Source of the DNA: Temnothorax longispinosus | Lineage: Eukaryota > Arthropoda > Insecta > Hymenoptera > Formicidae | DNA length: 64,000 nt | NCBI RefSeq assembly: GCF_030848805.1 | Contig: NC_092366.1 | Location: 11,637,625 to 11,701,624, forward strand | Reading direction: 5' to 3' | Shown here: positions 1 through 10,204 of the stretch, piece after piece | Layout of the letters: each line of letters opens with the position of its first letter | Numbering within the stretch: position 1 is the stretch's first letter | The notes under the pieces: generated by a model | What the model saw: the letters and a program-made list of their open reading frames with translations, nothing else | Told to the model about the DNA's origin: nothing | The model's database searches: none | Program-made: the position numbers and the translations under genes

Positions 1-520
1 ACTTTTATTTAAAAAATTTTTGTATTGCACTTAAAGGAAAAAAGTTATGCACTTATTAACTAAAAAGTCAGTAAATTTTCCATTATTTATAAATCGAAAA
101 AATTTGCAATTAAAAATAATATATTTGACACCATATTATATCTCGTCGGAAACTACCAATATGCAAAATTTGATTTATTTCTGAGAGATGACTGATCCAG
201 TTCACGCGGAATGGCCCATAAACTAACTCAGTCTGACTGAGATTCGGCAGCCCATCTTTACCCTTCCTAATCATACAATCTAATCTCTTCGGGATGGTGT
301 GAGGAACTCTAAAATTCATGTCTCGCATTGTACGGCTAACATTCTCGCTAAGGTCCTTTACGTAAGGTACAGTAATGCATCTTCGAGGATCTTGGGCCAC
401 TTCGCAACTGACAGGATCGTTGTTGTTACGATTCCGCAATTCACCAAGTCGGACATTAACATATTTATCAACAACTTTCTTCGGGTAACAAGAGTGTTTG
501 TGTTTTTTCCCGGGCTATTA
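1..520 (-). pseudogene. Penelope-like element (PLE) remnant, RT-to-GIY-YIG linker
   Basis: A minus-strand reading frame (about 110-505) contains the linker that follows reverse transcriptase in Penelope-like elements. It has the T-V-P-Y-V-K-D-L-S-E-N-V pattern and then, after about 40 residues, a K-D-G-L-P stretch ending in L-V-Y. In intact PLEs this leads into the GIY-YIG endonuclease. Here the frame breaks right after L-V-Y and no GIY-YIG motif follows, so the copy is truncated or frameshifted. It abuts the gypsy RT remnant at about 530, which suggests insertion into that element or a junction of two broken copies. A second PLE lineage lies at 39.6-48.7 kb. The family call rests on motif memory only. 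Confidence 0.6.
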
Positions 521-534
521 ACGTGTACACCGTT

Positions 535-956
535 TTCTTTCTAACATCCACTAAACAGTTCTCGATTACAGGGAAAGGACATTTTTGTCTATGTACTCTA
601 CAATTTAGCGGTCTGAAATCTACACACAATCGCCATTTACCATTCTTCTTACGCACTAGCACGGTTCTCGCGCAATAGGGGGAGGAACTAGGTTTAATTA
701 TACCCCTTCGAAGAAGGTCGTCTGTTATTTCCCTCATTTGTTCCCTCTCCTTCCACGGAACACGCCTGGGTGAGTAGGCATATACCGATTTATGCTTAAG
801 CGCAACTCTAACTAAATATTTTTCTCCGGGAGGGGGTACCTCTGCCGACTCTATCTCTTTGAACACCGAAATTAAACGTTGTTTAACTCCGTCATCAAAA
901 TCTGTCTTGATATAAGATAACTTTTCTTCTAGACTTTCAGACGATTCAAAAATCAC
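535..956 (-). pseudogene. Ty3/gypsy reverse transcriptase, N-terminal fragment
   Basis: The minus-strand frame starts upstream of the RT domain and runs into its first blocks. An E-V-P-P-P-G stretch is followed by R-R-V-P-W-K-E-R and L-L-R-R-G-I-I-K-P-S-S-S-P-Y, then the RT block V-R-K-K-N-G-K-W-R-L-C-V-D-F-R-P-L-N. These match the start of Ty3/gypsy RT. The catalytic aspartates further on are missing because homology stops near position 535, where Penelope-like sequence begins. The protease fragment lies directly upstream on the same strand, in the usual protease-RT order. It is a truncated pol. Confidence 0.85.
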
Positions 957-967
957 ATCTGCAAACG

Positions 968-1549
968 CTATCTCATTAATCGCAATCTACTTTTCGGACT
1001 ATCGGAAGATGGATTATACACTATTTTTATTTTGTGTTTATTTATAAAATCCATACCGATTATCAAATCCATTGACAGAGAATCATTTATTAGAACGTTT
1101 AATTCAATCGAAGCTGAGAATTCTGGTAACGGAGATAAAACCACTTCGGACGAGACTGTACCACTTATTTGAATCGGCGAATTATTCAACGCTTTGTATG
1201 AATGAAGACAATTTTTTGCGCTATCGAACGATTCGAAATATTTTTCGTAAACGGACGGTCGGACAAAAGATATTGGACTACCCTTGGGACTACCCGTATC
1301 TACAAGAGCTACTAAATTGGACTTGACATTGTTTAACGAAATGACCTTAATCCGGAAATTGTCGAGCTCGAGCCACCGGTCTTGTTCTGTTACGCAGGCC
1401 ACCGTAGTCGTCTCCGAGGACTGGACTATAGATGCGGACGAAACCGTTGTATCGGCAATATCCACTGCCGAAACCGTCGAAGAGGAGGCGGCCGGTATGG
1501 CCGTCTGCAACTGCTCCTTACGCTTCAGCTTGAAGCAATCCTCTTGCAC
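968..1549 (-). pseudogene. Ty3/gypsy aspartic protease region
   Basis: The minus-strand frame has a retroviral-type aspartic protease core: L-V-A-L-V-D-T-G-S (catalytic D-T-G intact), then about 90 residues later L-I-I-G-M-D-F-I, the conserved I-x-G-x-D-F flap-side motif. The N-terminal 60 residues are S/T/V-rich linker. It lies between the gag zinc-knuckle frame (1525-1902) and the RT fragment (468-956) on the same strand, so it is the pol start of the same element. Frame changes between the three pieces could be natural gag-pol frameshifting or decay. Confidence 0.8.
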
Positions 1550-2201
1550 TGGCCTTTGGTTTTACAATAGGCACAAAACTTGTCTTTGGTTATCGGCACT
1601 GAGTTAGGGGTCACTGACACTTTCGGCTGACTGTCTTTTTTCACAGAAAAGTCTTTTCCTTTTTGCGGCTTGCTCGCCACACTTTTCTTCGTCATAAATG
1701 AAGATGTGATACGATGCATTTGATCTAGGAATTGATCAAGATCTTCCGTATCCAATGCCGTTGCCGTTTCTCTCAATTGCAATGCATTGCTCACAATGCC
1801 GTCTATCAAATGAATTTTATCAGCTTCCGGTAGCGTGACGTTTTGCATTAGATCTAGTTTATCCATATCGTAATCCATAAACGATTCCTTAGAGAATTTC
1901 ATACACGTGCCTCTATTTTCCTTATCGAGACATACAATAGCGTTCTTCTTTTGAATCTTCGTGTAATGGCTTCTTTAAAACTTATCCACGAGCGATTTAC
2001 CGTGCCCGTATTTTGCGTAAACCAACGTTGCGCATTTCCGGTCAGCTTGCTAGTAGCCGCAAGAAGCGCTACTTCGTGCGTCACTCCATGGATTCTGGCG
2101 ACGCTCTCTACTTTTTCGATCCACACAACAACATTTTCATCTTCCGTAGTTGGGCAGCTGTGATGCAGTTTTACCGAGCTCTCATAAGTTGGCAGGACCA
2201 A
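1525..2201 (-). pseudogene. Ty3/gypsy Gag fragment
   Basis: Two overlapping minus-strand frames (1899-2201 and 1525-1902) encode a Gag. The first has the W-I-E-K-V-E-S-V-A-R-I-H-G-V ... L-L-A-A-T-S-K-L-T-G-N-A-Q-R-W-F pattern of the Ty3/gypsy Gag domain. The second ends in a C-A-Y-C-K-T-K-G start of a zinc knuckle. Its N-terminal codons (2168-2221) coincide with the outer end of the foldback-like arm: the same bases occur inverted at 9431-9466 and can also be read as a similar peptide there. Either the arm captured gag sequence, or part of the inverted arm is really two inverted retrotransposon 5' ends. Confidence 0.7.
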
Positions 2202-2519
2202 ATCAGCAAAATCAAATGCGACCTGGTGGATGAATTAGTACTCATTTTGCACTATTTTGTATCATTTACTACTAATAATAATTTTGTACCTTGTTCCATT
2301 TCGAAAAAAACGCGGCGCTGCTACCTTTATATTAAGCTGGCAGGACTACAAGAAAAAAAATAAAAAATAAAATTTAAAGACAGAAATGCAAAGGACTAAA
2401 TTTGTACTAATTTGTAACACCCAAAAAAACTTCCTATATTTATCCCTTCTGCTTTAAACAACCCCTAATTGAACTCAGCCCTGTTAAGCTAAAGAATAAA
2501 GTACTCTTTCTTATCAGCA

Positions 2520-3240
2520 GAAACAATCGCTACTTATACACATGATTTGGAATAATTTGTACCACAAAAATATACAGTTTCAGATTTTGTACCCCCGCCG
2601 TTCAATCGAGAACTACCCCCGAACCCTATTAGTCGCCAGAGTAAAGTGCTCTTTTCCACGAGCAGAATCAATCGCTACTTATGCACTCGATTCAGGATAA
2701 TTTGTACCACGAAAATACACAGTTTCAGATTTTGTACCCCCGCCGTTTGTTGGAGAACTATCCTCGAACCCTATTAGTCGCAAGAGTAAAGTACTCTTTT
2801 CTACGAGCAGAATCAATCGCTACTTATACACTCGATTCAGGATAATTTGTACCACGAAAATATACAGTTTTAGATTTTGTACCCCCACCGTTCGATCGAG
2901 AACTACCCTCAAACCCTATTAGTCGCAAGAGTAAAGCTCTTTTCCACGAGCAGAATCAATCGCTACTTATACACTCGATTCAGGATAATTTGTATCACGA
3001 AAATATACAGTTTCAGATTTTGTACCCCGCCGTTTGATCGAGAACTATCCCCAAACTCTATTAGTCGCAAGAATAAAGTAGTTTTTTCCACGAGCTGAAT
3101 CAATCGCTACTTATACACTCGATTTAGGATAATTTGTACCACGAAAATATACAGTTTCAGATTTTGTACCCCCGCCGTTTGTTCGAGAACTACCCCCGAA
3201 CCCTATTAGTCGCAAGAGTAAAGTACTTCTTTATATGAGC
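2520..3240. repeat. ~144-bp tandem repeats, left arm
   Basis: About five units are seen, each containing AATCGCTACTTATACACTCG, GATTTTGTACCCCCGCCG and CCCTATTAGTCGC. Unit starts at about 2528, 2674, 2819, 2961 and 3105 give periods of 142-146 bp. The same unit runs inverted at 7310-7700. Confidence 0.9.
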
Positions 3241-3242
3241 AG

Positions 3243-3387
3243 GGGGCTTATTACGGTTCTTGAAACGAGGTGAAAGTTACAAAAGTGAGGAAATTCACTA
3301 GGGTATCTATGATTTTATTGGTCGAAATCTAGTAAATCTGTTCACTTTTGTAATTTTCACCTCGTTTCAAGAACCGTAATTGACCCC
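3243..3387. mobile_element. 145-bp MITE with ~45-bp TIRs
   Basis: The ends are inverted copies: GGGGCTTATTACGGTTCTTG at the left mirrors CAAGAACCGTAATTGACCCC at the right, and homology extends through AAACGAGGTGAAA. CAG flanks both sides (3240-3242, 3388-3390). It sits inside a 144-bp repeat unit whose sequence resumes as AATTAATCGC. There is no coding capacity. Confidence 0.85.
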
Positions 3388-3670
3388 CAGAATTAATCGC
3401 TACTTGATTCACTACTTTATCAACTAACTATATGTAAAAATTAAAATTTTTAATGAGGTTTAACTTTTTTGTAATAATTACTTAAAAATTTTGTATGGTT
3501 CTTTGACAAATGCGGCTAAATGATATGTACAAAAATGCGCAAACGTTAGCATGCATGTAACTTTTGGTAATTAAATATAGATTCACATGATCAGTTTAAA
3601 CTATATTTTATTATTATATATACAGTATTAATTATAGAAATATAACTCTATTAATCAAAAAGACGATAAA

Positions 3671-3954
3671 TTAATAGAGAGCGGGTGTTATTAAAGATTT
3701 CTCTTTAATATTTCTTTCCCTCTTTTCCAGATCATTATATTCCACCCATGTTTGTCTTACTCTTAAACACATAGGCGTATAGTGTCCGATTGCTTGTATG
3801 CCTCTTGTTAGAATGATTTTTTTGTATGTAACAACGCCGAGTAACTTATATATTACACCATTTAATGAATTTTTGAACGATTTCTTGATTTTGTTCAATT
3901 TAATTTGTAAGTCAGTATCAGTTAATGAGACGATTTCAAAAACGACAATATCTT
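3671..3954 (-). pseudogene. USP-like peptidase His-box exon of the foldback element
   Basis: This is the last exon of the minus-strand element gene, with acceptor TTTTCCAG just before 3954. It encodes about 94 residues ending at TAA. It contains I-G-H-Y-T, then seven residues, then W-V-E-Y-N-D, matching the His box of C19 ubiquitin-specific peptidases (G-H-Y ... W ... D). Just upstream is a Y-K-L-L-G-V-V strand, as in USP folds. The matching Cys box is in the previous exon (4424-5130), across an intron that carries a small MITE. The family call is by motif only; activity cannot be inferred because the gene is broken. Confidence 0.5.
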
Positions 3955-4055
3955 CTGGAAAATAAATAAATATTAGTTCAAAATAAAGGTAAGTATAATA
4001 TATGGAAGTAAAAGATATGGAAGAAAGACTATATTAATAGAAGAAAGACTATAAC

Positions 4056-4166
4056 CCAGGTAGCAGGATGACGTCTAAAGACGTTTTAATGACGTTTATT
4101 TATTGACGTTAGGGACGTCATTAAAATGTTATTAATACGTCATTTGACGTTACTCTGCTGCCTGGG
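4056..4166. mobile_element. 111-bp MITE, CCCAGGTAGCA ends, GACGT word
   Basis: It starts CCCAGGTAGCAGGATGACGT and ends with the mirror AACGTCA..TGCTGCCTGGG-type sequence. The interior is packed with GACGT/ACGTC. AA flanks both sides. It lies in the intron between the two USP-like exons and belongs to the CCC-end group also seen at 16897, 36519, 58755 and 61075. Confidence 0.85.
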
Positions 4167-4423
4167 AAGTACCAAAACGTATAAAAATTTTCTGTTATAA
4201 AAAAAGAAAACAAAATAAAAAGATATTTTGGTCCAATATCTAATTTTCTTCACAATTAGTTTAGCAATAGGTATTGCCTACTGGTGCAATATTTTGTGTC
4301 CCAACATCCACGTTTTGGTTCTTATATTCTTTCTATTAATATTTTTTTTAACAATAAATTTCTTTATTTTTTTTGTAATCAATTGCTTTATGTTTACTAA
4401 TATTGAACAATTTAATCATTTAC

Positions 4424-5130
4424 CTGTTTTAGATAGCGTCGTTGTTTCACTTCCAGAATAATTTTTTGAGCAGCAAGGATGTTCACCTTCCAGGTAAACA
4501 CTCTGTCTTATTATTTCACCAAAATTATTAGTAATTGATGCTTCTGTGATTTTTTATTCATCTATCTGAATTACAGACAACTTCTTATATCGTGGTGGGC
4601 AGTCAGAATTACAACAAAATGTCTCTTCGAAACTTGGGACATCTTTGAACAGAATACTTGCTAGGTATCCTACATTTGTCGCACAATTCACATATTTGCA
4701 GCCACCAACATTAGAAATGGAAAATATTTCCAAAATTATCTTTGCGCGTAATTTATATGAAGAAAAACTAATTCCATTATTTATACAGTTAATAATTAGT
4801 TTAAAGAATAAATTTGTTTCTGCTATTTTGTTCATATATATTTTTATATTATTTGAATCATGTCCTGCAGCAAGTAATACTTGAAATATACTATCGAATG
4901 CACAAGTGTTAGTGATAGTATAATTGTCATCATTTATTTTCAAAGATTTTAAAGATAAATTATTACCGTTTTTTAAAATAGGTACTTTTACTGCTTTTTT
5001 ACATGTCAAAGAGTCTATTAATTTATGTTGACTTTTACTGAGATATAAGGTATTAGTTTTATGTGGTTCTGCTGTTTCTAAACCATGCTAATTCTCCACT
5101 TCACGACTTGCGAAAATGTCCTTTACATTT
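4424..5130 (-). pseudogene. USP-like peptidase Cys-box exon of the foldback element
   Basis: The main open part is 4554-5009. It contains I-T-N-T-C-A-F-D-S-I-F-Q-V-L-L, which resembles the Cys box of ubiquitin-specific peptidases (N-x-C-x-x-N/D-S-x-x-Q), followed by a cysteine-rich region with C-C-N-S-D-C-P-P-R. The donor is AAACAG|GTAAAT at 4424. One in-frame stop follows the segment ending at 4554, and another (TAG where Trp is expected) lies near 5090. Upstream it continues toward the transposase-like exon in shifted frames, so the gene is dead in this copy. An alternative reading is an unrelated TE-borne cysteine protease. Confidence 0.5.
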
Positions 5131-5177
5131 TCTACATTTTTGCATATCATACATATACGACATGGCCATAACCTTCT

Positions 5178-5654
5178 TCAGCATCGCCAAATGATAAAGA
5201 AAATTGTGGCAATGCATGCATATTTGTGGCATAAACAAGAAATATGTGCATTTGTTGGGTGGTCATTATTTTGGCATGCAGGACATGAATTACTTGTATC
5301 TGATGAATTAGTATTAATTGTAGGCTCGTTTAAGGGTGTGCAAGTTAATGGTACATGGAATTCATCTTTCGCATTAACCGAACCCGTATCGGCAATTTTC
5401 ATAATACCATGTAAATAATTAACACGTTTTTGAATAAATGAATCAATGCGTAATAGTGGACAATTTTTTAACAGTAAAGATTTAATTTTATTGAATTCAC
5501 TTTCGAAGGATGTACTAGAAGCAGGTATGCGACCGTAACCGAATTTATCTGTGTAATAATTGGTCCAAAAGGGTAATGATCTTATATCGATCATAAGACG
5601 ATCAAGTAATTGTGGAAAATAAAGTGGATTAATTCTATTACAATGTTCTTGCAC
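5178..5654 (-). pseudogene. Transposase-like C-terminal region of the foldback element
   Basis: The 158-residue frame has S-S-T-S-F-E-S-E-F-N-K-I-K, then L-R-I-D-S-F-I-Q-K-R-V-N-Y-L-H-G, a pattern I associate with the end of MULE/foldback-type transposases (S-S/N-x-x-E-x-x-F-x-x-I-K ... R-x-D-x-F). A C-P-A-C ... P-T-N-A-H-I-S-C-L-C zinc-binding motif follows. A frameshift near 5210 breaks the frame after the zinc motif. The N-terminal, presumably catalytic, part is absent: upstream sequence runs into the 0.95-kb hairpin. The family assignment is tentative. Confidence 0.45.
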
Positions 5655-5945
5655 ATATTTTTCAAATTATATAAGAATAAATAAGAATAAAAGCATCTAC
5701 ATTGCCTAAACTGCAAAAATATTTTTATTCTTGTCAGAAGAATGAATGCATACCAAAAAAACACGGTTTTCCAAATTTTGTGTTTTGATCAACAAAAACT
5801 GGAATCATGGGTCTTTGTGTCCGTCGCTAAATTCAATTGCTCAGAATATAAATACAACCTGATATCAATCAACTTCAAGTTTTGAATTATCTTTACCATT
5901 AACTTTTTTCTCATATAGAAGCCGTCTACAAACATGTGCAATAGG

Positions 5946-6898
5946 GTGTGTCATTTTGGAGCAACTTTTTTTTTTCATTTCACGAATAGCATATATACTT
6001 GCAGGAAGGTAAAATAAGATACCTGTTAAAATTTTAGCCCTTAATATTAATATTAACAGGTCGCTCATCGCGATTTTTTATTTTTTATTTAGTAAGATTG
6101 AAAAAATTTTATAACTATCTAACAAACAGTAATACAGCATTGCGTCACATAGATTTTCTGTAGTAAATTTACCGCTCTACAAAAAACATCTCTTATCATT
6201 TTTTCATAAATTCAACCGTTCAAAAGATATTCAAAGTTAAAGTTTGATAAATTTTATAAAACTTGTTTTTTCTTCTTATGAATGTTGTATCATATCGACT
6301 ATCAAAAATTATAAAATAATCAATACATATTTTTGTAGAAAATTTAACGATCTATAAAAAAGGTCTCTTATGTTTTTTTCATAAATATAACCATTTAAAC
6401 GATATTAAGGTTTAAAGTTCAAAGTATAAATCTTAATATCGTCTAAATGGTTATATTTATGAAAAAAATATAAGAGACCTTTTTTGTAGATCGTTAAATT
6501 TTCTACAAAAATAAGTATTGATTATTTCATAATTTTTGATAGTCGATATGATACAACATTCATAAGAAGCAAAAACAAGTTTTATAAAATTTATCAAACT
6601 TTAACTTTGAATATCTTTTGAACGGTTGAATTTATGAAAAAATGATAAGAGATCTTTTTTGTAGAACGGTAAATTTACTACAGAAAATTTATGTGGCGCA
6701 ATGCTGTATTACTGTTTGTTAGATAGTTATAAAATTTTTTCTATCTTACTAAATGAAAAATAAAAAATCGCGATGAGCGACCTGTTAATATTAATATTAA
6801 GGGCTAAAATTTTAACAGGTATCTTATTTTACCTTCCTGCAAGTATATATGCTATTCCTGAAATGAAAAAAAAAGTTGCTCCAAAATGACACATCCTA
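5946..6898. repeat. Large hairpin, two ~465-bp arms, 22-bp spacer
   Basis: 5946-6409 and 6432-6898 are near-identical inverted copies around GTTTAAAGTTCAAAGTATAA. Outer ends read GTGTCATTTTGGAGCAAC and its complement. Weaker homology continues outward: the sequence around 5805 (ATCATGGGTCTTTGTG) has an inverted partner near 6950. There is no protein coding. It interrupts the 5' part of the element gene, so it is probably a separate hairpin-type insertion. Confidence 0.9.
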
Positions 6899-6999
6899 GT
6901 GTGCAAGCTTTCAAAAAACTTTTAATAACTGAAATCGCTAAAGCACGAAAGACCCATGACTATTTTGAAGATTAAAACAAGTAAACAATAAATCGTATA

Positions 7000-7301
7000 C
7001 TTTAACATAAATCTTATTCTTTCAAAACAAAACCATGTCTCATTTTTAATTTGCTTATTTTATATTACAAAATTGATTTCTCAAATCTTCCATAAGATTG
7101 GAAAGAAAAAAAATAGAATTAAATATTATTTTTAAAAACTTTCAAGTTGCTATTTATTTTTTAATTGTTTTTATTCTACTATATTTATATTCATATTATT
7201 AAGTTAGCAACGCCGGTTTTTTAATTATTTAGTAATTTTACTACAATTATTTTTAATAATTCAACGTACAGAAATAACCAGTAAACATAATTAGAAGGTA
7301 G
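7000..7301. other. AT-rich spacer, nothing recognised
   Basis: This is AT-rich sequence between the hairpin and the right arm, with no open frame of note. A 15-bp string TCGTCGGAAACTACC (inverted, near 7302) also occurs near 146. Confidence 0.6.
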
Positions 7302-7987
7302 TTTCCGACGAAACAGCGGGAGTACAAAATCTGAAACTGTATATTTTCGTGGTACAAATTATCCTAAATCGAGTGTATAAGTAGCGATTGATTCAGCTCG
7401 TGGAAAAGACTACTTTATTCTTGCGACTAATAGGGTTTGGGGATAGTTCTCGATCGAACGGCAGGGGTACAAAATCTGAAACTGTATATTTTCATGGTAT
7501 AAATTATCCTGAATCGAGTGTATAAGTAGCGATTGATTCTGCTCGTGGAAAAGAGTACTTTACTCTTGCGACTAATAGGGTTCGAGAGTAGTTCTCGATC
7601 GAACGGCGGAGGTACAAAATCTGAAACTGTATATTTTCGTGGTACAAATTATTCCAAATCATGTGTATAAGTAGCGATTGTTTCTGCTGATAAGAAAAAG
7701 TACTTTATTCTTTAGCTTAACAGGGCTGAGTTCAATTAGGGGTTGTTTAAAGCAGAAGGGATAAATATAGGAAGTTTTTTTGGGTGGTACAAATTAGTAC
7801 AAATTCAGTCCTTTGCATTTCTGTCTTTAAATTTTATTTTTCTTTTTTTTTTGTGGTCCTGCTAGCTTAATATGAAGGTAGCAGCGCCGCGGTTTTTTTT
7901 CGAAATGGCACGAGGTACAAAATTATTATTAATGGTACAAAATAGTACAAAATGAGTACTAAATCATCCACTAGGTCGCATTCGATT
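7302..7987. repeat. Right inverted arm of the foldback-like element
   Basis: This is the inverted counterpart of 2215-3240: about three ~144-bp units, then unique arm sequence including GGGGTTGTTTAAAGCAGAAG and GAGTACTAAATCATCCACTA. It ends in the SINE target site. Confidence 0.9.
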
Positions 7988-9415
7988 GGGGAGACGGCTG
8001 GTCTAGTGGGTAGAGCGCCAGATTCGTAATCCGGAGCCGGTTGCAATAGCCGGGTTCGAATCCCGCTAGGCCACTGAGAATTTTCTCAAGAAAAACGCTG
8101 CCCCCTCCCCATCTAGCGGAGAGAAGGTATCCCTAGATGGAAACTGGGCTTCATCTTTCGGAAGAGACGTTAAACCATTGGTCCAACGGGTTAAAGTTGT
8201 AACGGCCCAACTTTATCGTCGAACGCGGACTAATTTGCCGGATCAGGAGTTCGACTGAAAGGCCCAGAGACAATAATCAATCGTAAGGTACAATAGAAAG
8301 CTTTATTCAATTCGATAATTACAGACCATGCGGAACGCGGGTTGATAGCTGGACGCGGTATTTACATAGATCGGTAGTGCATGTGCACTCGGCGCGGTAT
8401 ACGAGATAGGAATGGACGCGGTTTTACGGCAGGACGCGGTATTTACACAGATCGGTAGTGCATGTGCACTCGGCGCGGTATACGAGATAATAATGGACGC
8501 GGCTTTACAGCAGGACGCGGGAATTACAGGAATCGGTAGTACATGTGCACTCGGCGCGGTATACGAGATAATAACGGAACGCGACTTTACAGAGACTAGT
8601 GAAACGCGGTATATTACAATGCTCGGTGGTGCCCGTACATTCGGACGATAAAACGAAGGCGGGCTTACAATACTCGAGGGACGCGGTGTTTTACCGGGGC
8701 GTATGCACCTCGTGCTGTATGCCGGCAAGGCTGAGACCGTGGGCGGGAACGCGTTATATGCAACGGAGAATTGCGGGATCCCCGGGTTACGGTCGCGAGA
8801 ACCCTCGCTACGAGGCCGAGCACGCTCGACCTCGTTGTGCCGTGGCCGTCGGGAGTAAGTGCGATGGAGTTCGGAGACACCTGAGAACGCTCAGTCGAGG
8901 CTCACTCTGGACCTCGTTTTGTGTGTTGCCTTGGAATCTGGAGGATAGGCTTCGCCAGGAGCAGCGGAATGCCGTGGTAGAGACGAAGTGTCTTCTCGCC
9001 GAGCGCGCCGGCTTATATATCGCCCGGCGCGGCGAGGTCGGCAGGAGGGGGCCGATCGTCAGGCGAATCGCGCGGTGGTGGGAGCGGCGCGATTCCGCGC
9101 GCTCGTCTTCGGCGGGGATCGGCTCCCGTCGGCGCTCGTCGGCGTCGTGCGGGAAGGCACCGGTGCGGCGGGTTCCCCGCGCACACGGTGCGTTTTAAAC
9201 GTTTAAAAAAATGTGGGTGCACCGCGCCCTGTCCTCGCCCGACGGATGATCGGTCGGGCGGCATCCGGCGGGAGATGGCCGGGGACGATGCCTTATCGTG
9301 CGGGGCGCATCGTTACAAAGTGAAAGGAGAAGGGTAGCATTGTGGAGGTTTGGGTAACGTTCCTAAGAAAAAACGCCTTGCAAACCCTGCGAGGATAAGC
9401 AATAAGGATAGTTTT
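7988..9415 (+). mobile_element. tRNA-derived SINE (split by a solo LTR)
   Basis: The 15-bp duplication AGGTCGCATTCGATT flanks it (7973-7987 and 9416-9430). The 5' head is tRNA-like, with an A-box region TGGTCTAGTGGGTAGAGC, an anticodon-loop-like TTCGTAA and a B box GGTTCGAATCC. A central domain (CTTTCGGAAGAGACGTTAAA ... TTGGTCCAA) is shared with the SINE at 37835-38095. The 3' tail GGTTTGGGTAACGTTCCT ... ACGCCTTGCAAACCCTGCGAG matches the 3' end of the resident LINE. Without the LTR (8198-9317) the SINE is about 304 bp. Confidence 0.9.
8198..9317 (-). mobile_element. GC-rich solo LTR inside the SINE
   Basis: It runs TGTAACG ... CGTTACA with the 4-bp duplication AAGT on both sides (8194-8197, 9318-9321). 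The SINE reads straight through when it is removed, as the second SINE copy confirms. On the minus strand a TATATAAG box lies near 9018 and an AATAAAG signal near 8305, so minus is the likely sense. It contains three or more 81-bp direct repeats (ATCGGTAGTGCATGTGCACT near 8369, 8450 and 8531). A related, more diverged copy lies at 20725-21906. The flanking 4-bp duplication fits Ty3/gypsy; no internal region is present. Confidence 0.8.
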
Positions 9416-9466
9416 AGGTCGCATTCGATTTTGCTGATTTGGTCCTGCCAACTAATGAGAGCTTGA

Positions 9467-10200
9467 TTTCCATCCGTTATTGTGTATATGTCATCAAGCT
9501 ATGAAGTTTTTTAATTGTATCTTGTTGCTAACGAAGTATTGACAATATGAAATTGTCACAAATCCCTCACAAATTGATGCTGCCACGTGGCAATCAATTT
9601 GCTGTTAATAGAAATATAATTCATATGAGTTCAACCCGACAAGCATAATGCTGTCTCACCATGTCCCGAGTTTGCCAAAATTAGTTGCATTAACGACAAG
9701 TTGTTTGTTGGCAACATAGTAGCAAAATCACAGCATTTGGCTATCTGGTTGTGTTAAAAATGGAAAAAATTGTAGTTAAACAAATAACTAAAAGTTATAT
9801 AAAGATAACAATCAGCTGATATACTTTCGAAATAGCGTTCCAAGGTACATCAACCGTCATGTTCCAAGGTACATAGAAATCAATTATACTAATAAAGAAT
9901 TAGTTAACAGTTTATATAGGTTATAAATAAAGTTATAAATAATTTACTACATTATTCTACATATTTAACATATTCTTACTAGAATTATTATGGCTGATAA
10001 CTATTATATCTTTATTATAAATAAAATCATGCGTGTGGTCGCCACGCGCGTTAGAAGTGAAACTTCTGAAGGCAAAATTTTGCCATAACTTTTCTGAAAT
10101 TAATACAAAAACAATGCACCGGAATTAGTCACTCCAAGCCGCCCGCAACTCGAAAATATAGTGTTATACGCAGTTCTCACTATATCCGTCTTGCGTTCGC
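9467..10200. other. No gene recognised
   Basis: Moderately AT-rich sequence. The phrase GTTCCAAGGTACAT occurs at about 9838 and 9861, and a related GTGTTCCAACGTACAG lies near 11386, on the other side of the minisatellite. This hints that both belong to one unidentified element surrounding it. Confidence 0.4.
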
Positions 10201-10204
10201 CTGA

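Larger units (their letters stand above)
2168..9466. mobile_element. Foldback-like DNA transposon with long repeat-filled inverted arms
   Basis: Left sequence from 2168 to about 3240 reappears inverted at about 7302-7987 and, after a SINE insertion, at 9431-9466. Both ends carry AGCTCTCAT, then GTTGGCAGGACC and AAATCAGCAAAATC. The arms are built mostly of ~144-bp tandem units (about five left, three right). The centre holds a decayed minus-strand gene (3671-5654) and a 0.95-kb hairpin. Long inverted arms of tandem repeats around a coding core are the hallmark of foldback elements, which are related to MULE transposons. I found no convincing target duplication, so the ends are approximate. Confidence 0.6.

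Noticed and set aside
143..7320. 15-bp string TCGTCGGAAACTACC near 146 and inverted near 7302 as a TIR pair
   Set aside because: Too short, no further homology around it, and the interval crosses other well-bounded elements.
7988..8075. A functional tRNA gene (A box, B box, CGT anticodon-like loop)
   Set aside because: It is the head of a SINE with a 15-bp target duplication. The sequence has an extra stretch before the B box and does not fold cleanly into a full acceptor stem.
8599..9264. Arg/Gly-rich ORFs on both strands
   Set aside because: GC-rich LTR sequence with few stop codons; no conserved domain.
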